From contig NZ_PVTR01000021.1 of the NCBI RefSeq assembly GCF_003003005.1, positions 1 through 36,689 on the forward strand: DNA of 36,689 bases, given 5' to 3'. Of this stretch, positions 32,863-36,689 are shown piece after piece. The translations under genes were made by a program, and so were the position numbers. The DNA comes from Mongoliibacter ruber (GTDB lineage: Bacteria; Bacteroidota; Bacteroidia; Cytophagales; Cyclobacteriaceae). The notes under the pieces are model-generated. The model ran no database searches and was not told where the DNA came from. It saw only the letters and a list, made by a program, of their open reading frames with translations. Numbering within the stretch: position 1 is the stretch's first letter; each line of letters begins with the position of its first letter.

Positions 32863-32887
32863 TGGTGGCGAGCAAAGCTTGCCACCA
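32863..32887 (+). terminator. internal terminator/attenuator between peptide and GLPGLI genes
   Basis: TGGTGGCGAGC (32863-32873) pairs with GCTTGCCACCA (32877-32887) over 11 bp around an AAA loop, followed by a T-rich tract (ATTTTTATTTATTC, 32891-32904). One G-U pair works only in the rightward RNA, which fixes the orientation. It sits inside an otherwise continuous three-gene run, so I infer partial termination that lowers expression of the downstream genes. Confidence 0.8.
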
Positions 32888-32916
32888 CCTATTTTTATTT
32901 ATTCAAACTTATAATT

Positions 32917-33693
32917 ATGCAAAAGACATTACTTTGTTTATTGATTCTTTTTGTTTCTATCCCAAACATAATTAAAGCTCAAATTATCAAAGTTAATTAT
33001 GTCACTAAAATGACTGAAGATATTTTTGAGTTTCCTGCGAAATTATATGTAAATAATAGAGCATCAATTTTCATATGGAAAGAATCAAACGAAAGCGAAT
33101 GGGAACTGGAACAAAATAATTTTGAAAATGGTGTTATGATAAAAGAAGGACAAACCGTTTTTTCAGATGCCAATGGTTATCAAATTAAAAGGGAATTAAG
33201 TGGCAGAATTTTACATTGCAGAAATTTTTGTAAGAAGGAAACTCCATTAATTTACAAAGACGAAATTCAGCTAGACTGGTCTATCACCAATGAATCTAAA
33301 AATTGGGAGGGCTACGCTTTAAGTAAGGCAACAACTACATTCAGAGGCAGAAAATATGAAGCTTGGTTTGCATTTGAAATTCCTATCAATGCAGGTCCGT
33401 GGAAATTTTCAGGTTTACCTGGATTAATTTTAGAGGTCAGATCACTCGATGGATCTGTAGAAATAAAACCAACAGGAATAAGCAATATTGATCAACAAGA
33501 GATTCCAGATTTTTTGAATGACAGTGAGATAATTAGTCATACTGATTTTAATAGATGTTTAGATAAAGAATACGAACAGTCTTACAGAAAAAACCAAGCT
33601 ATCATAGCCCAAATGCAGGCCAAGTACAAAGATTTGGAAATTACCAATGCTGGTCAATCTCCAACAAGGCTAAAAACTGAACTTGAATACTAG
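32917..33693 (+). CDS. GLPGLI family protein
   Basis: A 258-aa exported protein (signal peptide MQKTLLCLLILFVSIPNIIKA). It carries the family-defining motif in WKFSGLPGLILEVRS, with GLPGLI itself at residues 166-171. Cysteines at 101 and 105 (HCRNFCKKE) and at 214 may form a disulfide. GLPGLI proteins are known only from Bacteroidota, often beside TonB-dependent receptor-like genes, and have no established biochemical function. Here it is eight bases from the barrel gene, so the two are co-expressed. A periplasmic partner of the barrel is inference. Confidence 0.93.
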   Translation: MQKTLLCLLILFVSIPNIIKAQIIKVNYVTKMTEDIFEFPAKLYVNNRASIFIWKESNESEWELEQNNFENGVMIKEGQTVFSDANGYQIKRELSGRILHCRNFCKKETPLIYKDEIQLDWSITNESKNWEGYALSKATTTFRGRKYEAWFAFEIPINAGPWKFSGLPGLILEVRSLDGSVEIKPTGISNIDQQEIPDFLNDSEIISHTDFNRCLDKEYEQSYRKNQAIIAQMQAKYKDLEITNAGQSPTRLKTELEY

Positions 33694-33701
33694 AAACCTA
33701 T

Positions 33702-36320
33702 ATGATCAGGAATATAGGTTTTCTGGTTCTGGTTATGGTGATTTTCATCATACCGACTTTTGCCCAAGATATTCATCCCGGAATTACAAAAAAAGGTCTA
33801 CTAATCGACACTGAAGGACAACCAGTAGATATGGTTCAAATTGTTGTGAAAGACGAATTGGGAAATATCATTGAATTTTCATACTCCAATCCAGTGGGAG
33901 AATATTCCATTAGTTTTCCTAATGATGGAAAATACACTGTAAGTTTTCAAAGACTTGGTTTTAAAAAAATAGAATTTGAAAATATAGATTTTGAAAGTGA
34001 AAAAATAATCCTACATCCATCTGACAACACAAAACTCAGGGAAGTTGTCATAAGAGACAATGTACTGGTTGAAGAAACAGGAGATACGATTAATTACGTG
34101 GTAAAAAATATAATCGATGGCACTGAAAGGAAACTAGAAGATGTATTAGCCAAATTACCTGGATTAAAAGTTAATAGTAATGGAAAAATAAGTTTTCAAG
34201 GAAGAGAAATATCCAAAATTCTATTGGATGGAGACGATCTTACTGGAGAAAATTATCAAATTTTGTCCAAAGGTTTATCAGCGGATTGGCTTGAAGACAT
34301 TCAAATCTTAAAAAGGTTTACTGGAAACAAGCTCTTACAAGGAGTAAAGAAATCCGATGATATCGCGATAAACATTAAATTAAAGGAGGATTTTAAGTCA
34401 CCATTATTTGGGAAAGCTTCTCTTGGAGCTGGCACATGGAAGAGAGCCGAATTGCAGGCAGAACTATTGCACTACAACAAAAGCAATAAAGGTTTTTGGG
34501 TGACAGAATCAAGCAATTTGGGAGATGATATAGAAGTAATGAATCTTAACCTATACGACACAAGAAATATTGGTGCCAATAATTTTCAATCGATAAGCAC
34601 AATTACTGACCGATCCGAAGAAGCCCCAGAAATGTTTTCTGCATCAAACTTCAATTTTCAAAGAGGTATTTACACCAACCCGAACTTAATTTTCAAAATT
34701 AATGACAAAATCAAATTTAAAAGTAATACAACTGTAACCATAAGAGAGCGCGAATTCATTCAGAATGACTCAAGCTTTTTTTTTACGAAAGAAGACCAAG
34801 GCTTTTCAATCAATCAAAAAAGCATACAAAGCACCCAATTCAGAGACCTCTTTCAATCACTTACTTGGACCAAAGAAATTAAATCTAATCAGGAATTGGA
34901 AATCTCTGGAAGAGCAATTATTAATTCCGAAAACATTTCAAATCAAATATCAAATACATTTAGAGACCAAAATCAACAAAATCTTTTAAATAAATATGGC
35001 TTACTATTTAGTAGCAAATACCTGATAAAGTTAGATGAAAAACAGGTGTTGGATTTCGAGATAAATGTACATGCTGATCAATTACAGGAAGATTTATCCT
35101 TTGCTGAAGTAAATATTAGTGAGTTGAGCCCCAACCAAAGAATAGAACAATCTAATCATAATTTTGGCATTAAAGGTCAACATCTAATAAAATGGTCAGA
35201 GAAAACTTTTGCAGAATCCGTGATTAATTACACAATATCAAGACAAATTCTAGAAAGGAGACCTAAAGATCATCTACTTTCAGAGAACTTTGACGATTTT
35301 TCTACTAATTATCAAGAAGTAAGGCTATACACGAATTTCACTACAAAATGGAAAGAAATTAATTTTTGGGCATCTTCAAACATAAGAAATATAGCAGCTA
35401 ATTGGTCATCGATAAAGATGAATTATGTTTTTGTCGAACCGACATTAAAATCAAGTTATGAGAAAATTTTAGATAAAAACTGGATAGTATCCAATCGAAT
35501 AGCGTGGACACTGAACAATACATTTTTACAATTGAATGAATGGGTACCTTTGACATTTTCACGTTCTTTTAGACATGAAATTTCCAACGAGTCAGACCCA
35601 CTTAACCCTGAACGAATCCAGCTGCTTTTGGGAAATATTGAAATCAAGAATAAATCATTAAACTACTTTGTTTTCAATACAGAACTTGGAATAAGAAAAT
35701 CAGAAAATGCTATTTATAGCACATTTAACTTTATTGAAGATTTGATTTCGGAAACTCAATTAAATGATGGGAGCACAAAAGATTTCAATGCATCAATTTC
35801 AACCTCAAAATACTTTTCAAGTTTATCATCTTTGATAAAAATATCATATGATATGAATAATACTACAAGACCATTGGGGGTTGGCGAAATACTAGATACT
35901 AGTCACATAAAAAATCAAACTGGATCAATCACAGCTGGATTTGTGGGCCTTACAAACATTAGAATTTCGTTAGGTTACAATTACAACTCTCTGATCAATA
36001 ATTGGAATGAAAACAAAAACAGATTTGTATTTCACACTTTTAACTCTACAATCAATTATACTCCTATTGAGATTCTTCAAATACGATTGAATTACGAAGG
36101 TTTAAATATAGATTCTCAAAATCTAAATCTAAATTCAATTTTAAAAGCCGAAATAAACTTCAAGCCTAAAGATAAAAAATGGGAGCTTGGTTTATTTTAC
36201 AACAATATTATGAATAACAGAAGTCTAGCTATTTTACAAATAGCACCCGGAGTCAACAGTAGGACAGATTTTTCAGTATTGCCAAATTTCGTACTCCTAA
36301 AGGCAAAATGGAATTTTTAG
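33702..36320 (+). CDS. TonB-dependent receptor-like outer-membrane barrel with CarboxypepD_reg domain
   Basis: An 872-aa exported protein (signal peptide about 1-21). Residues ~30-105 are a carboxypeptidase-regulatory-like beta sandwich (GLLIDTEGQPVDMVQIVVKD ... GEYSISFPNDGKYTVSF), typical of Bacteroidota SusC-type proteins. Residues ~115-230 look like a plug domain (ERKLEDVLAKLPGLKVNSNG, then ISKILLDGDDLTGENYQ). The rest is amphipathic beta strands ending in LLKAKWNF with the C-terminal aromatic that signals barrel insertion. I see no clear TonB box, and no SusD partner. It probably imports or exports a ligand in partnership with the GLPGLI protein. It ends the operon; the next gene, converging from the right, is rRNA. 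Confidence 0.88.
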   Translation: MIRNIGFLVLVMVIFIIPTFAQDIHPGITKKGLLIDTEGQPVDMVQIVVKDELGNIIEFSYSNPVGEYSISFPNDGKYTVSFQRLGFKKIEFENIDFESEKIILHPSDNTKLREVVIRDNVLVEETGDTINYVVKNIIDGTERKLEDVLAKLPGLKVNSNGKISFQGREISKILLDGDDLTGENYQILSKGLSADWLEDIQILKRFTGNKLLQGVKKSDDIAINIKLKEDFKSPLFGKASLGAGTWKRAELQAELLHYNKSNKGFWVTESSNLGDDIEVMNLNLYDTRNIGANNFQSISTITDRSEEAPEMFSASNFNFQRGIYTNPNLIFKINDKIKFKSNTTVTIREREFIQNDSSFFFTKEDQGFSINQKSIQSTQFRDLFQSLTWTKEIKSNQELEISGRAIINSENISNQISNTFRDQNQQNLLNKYGLLFSSKYLIKLDEKQVLDFEINVHADQLQEDLSFAEVNISELSPNQRIEQSNHNFGIKGQHLIKWSEKTFAESVINYTISRQILERRPKDHLLSENFDDFSTNYQEVRLYTNFTTKWKEINFWASSNIRNIAANWSSIKMNYVFVEPTLKSSYEKILDKNWIVSNRIAWTLNNTFLQLNEWVPLTFSRSFRHEISNESDPLNPERIQLLLGNIEIKNKSLNYFVFNTELGIRKSENAIYSTFNFIEDLISETQLNDGSTKDFNASISTSKYFSSLSSLIKISYDMNNTTRPLGVGEILDTSHIKNQTGSITAGFVGLTNIRISLGYNYNSLINNWNENKNRFVFHTFNSTINYTPIEILQIRLNYEGLNIDSQNLNLNSILKAEINFKPKDKKWELGLFYNNIMNNRSLAILQIAPGVNSRTDFSVLPNFVLLKAKWNF

Positions 36321-36444
36321 TCTTATGAGTTTATAACTTTTGATTTATATGTCATCTATTCATCCTTGCCTCATCATTAAAGATGTTCCAAGGCAGGCTT
36401 TCTTCAATTTAATTCCTGATTTGCAGTTCACACGACCTACCTAT

Positions 36445-36482
36445 AAAAAAAGCCTCGTAAACCTGCCTGACGGACAGGCTGG
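36445..36482 (-). repeat. GC-rich imperfect palindrome with T run
   Basis: CCTGCCTG (36462-36469) pairs with CAGGCTGG (36475-36482) around ACGGA with one mismatch, in otherwise AT-rich DNA. Read leftward a run of seven T follows about 11 bases later (36451-36445), where AGCCT (36480-36476) can also pair with AGGCT (36455-36451). It may be a second, downstream terminator for the incoming rrn operon or a REP-like element; no second copy was seen in the window. Confidence 0.5.
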
Positions 36483-36564
36483 CCGTAAATCACATTTAGT
36501 AAATTCACCCAGTCCCTGCTCGCATCCCGGTTCTTGCTTTTGTCTCACATTTCCCCCCAAACGC

Positions 36565-36592
36565 AAAAAACCCTTTGGATTGCTCCAAAGGG
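36565..36592 (-). terminator. rrn operon terminator
   Basis: Read leftward, CCCTTTGGA (36592-36584) pairs perfectly over 9 bp with TCCAAAGGG (36579-36571) around a GCAA loop, followed by six T (36570-36565). It lies about 10 bases past the 5S 3' end and should end the rrn transcript arriving from the right. Confidence 0.92.
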
Positions 36593-36602
36593 TCTGTATA
36601 AA

Positions 36603-36689
36603 TGAGGCGGCGACCTACTCTCCCGGGTGTAACCCCAGTACCATCGGCGCTGCAGGGCTTAACTTCTCTGTTCGGGATGGGAAGAGGTG
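36603..36689 (-). rRNA. 5S ribosomal RNA, 3' part (partial)
   Basis: Read on the minus strand, the sequence contains the 5S hallmark CCGAACAGAGAAGTTAAGCC (ending near 36655) followed by GCCGATGGTACTG and GGGAGAGTAGGTCGCCGCC. This is the conserved loop B/C region through to the 3' stem. About 87 bases are present; the 5' end, some 25 bases, lies beyond the right edge. The 3' end is placed near 36603. It is the last gene of an rrn operon transcribed leftward, the same direction as the 16S at the left edge. Confidence 0.95.

Noticed and set aside
36330-36602. Possible tRNA gene between the barrel gene and 5S.
   Set aside because: No cloverleaf, no T-arm GTTCRA-type motif; the region holds only the rrn terminator and a GC-rich palindrome.

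Overview
The window is bounded by rRNA genes in the same orientation. The first ~63 bases are the 5' end of a 16S rRNA read leftward, and the last ~87 are the 3' part of a 5S rRNA, also read leftward. It is therefore the complete interval between two rrn operons. The organism is a Bacteroidota, most likely a Cytophagales/Cyclobacteriaceae-type bacterium. The evidence is promoters of the TTTG-N19-TAnnTTTG type, few Shine-Dalgarno sequences, DUF2480, GLPGLI and CarboxypepD_reg/TonB-receptor proteins, and the overall protein flavour. The genus is inference.

Region 1 (0.06-6.2 kb): tandem rrn promoters and leader; then a leftward operon rpmH - rnpA - S41 C-terminal processing protease - tsaB - DUF2480 with 4-nt overlaps, read from a very good Bacteroidota promoter. 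Divergent to it are an M61 aminopeptidase and a DoxX membrane protein. rpmH (52 aa) and two other microproteins (39 and 50 aa) were read directly from the sequence.

Region 2 (6.2-12.9 kb): a split M16 zinc peptidase (one subunit with HxxEH, the partner without it but with the R/Y pair and an extra C-terminal domain), followed by a free-standing secreted copy of that extra domain; then a PfkB/adenosine kinase and a YghO/GNAT-like protein.

Region 3 (13.0-16.4 kb): a stress cassette of Mn-catalase, a 39-aa membrane microprotein, a YflT/17M-type glycine-zipper protein and a DUF4142 lipoprotein, closed by a strong terminator. Upstream lies a 50-aa lysine-rich microprotein made of two repeats.

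Region 4 (16.4-28.9 kb): mostly leftward single genes: GDPD phosphodiesterase, MORN-repeat protein, RimO, an HMA-like/AraC fusion regulator, a Tat-exported Gfo/Idh/MocA oxidoreductase with a four-cysteine cluster, a secreted CotH-like protein, a lone PycTM/DUF5706 membrane protein, a CPXCG zinc-ribbon/PNPOx pair, ClpB and a K/E-rich secreted coiled coil.

Region 5 (29.1-36.3 kb): rightward genes: a 7TM hybrid histidine kinase with REC and Hpt domains, then a locus that looks more AT-rich by eye. It encodes a 70-aa secreted two-cysteine peptide, an internal terminator/attenuator, a GLPGLI protein and an outer-membrane TonB-receptor-like barrel. This last locus is the best candidate for an undescribed system. 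Nothing here resembles a CRISPR array, an insertion sequence, a prophage or a tRNA gene.
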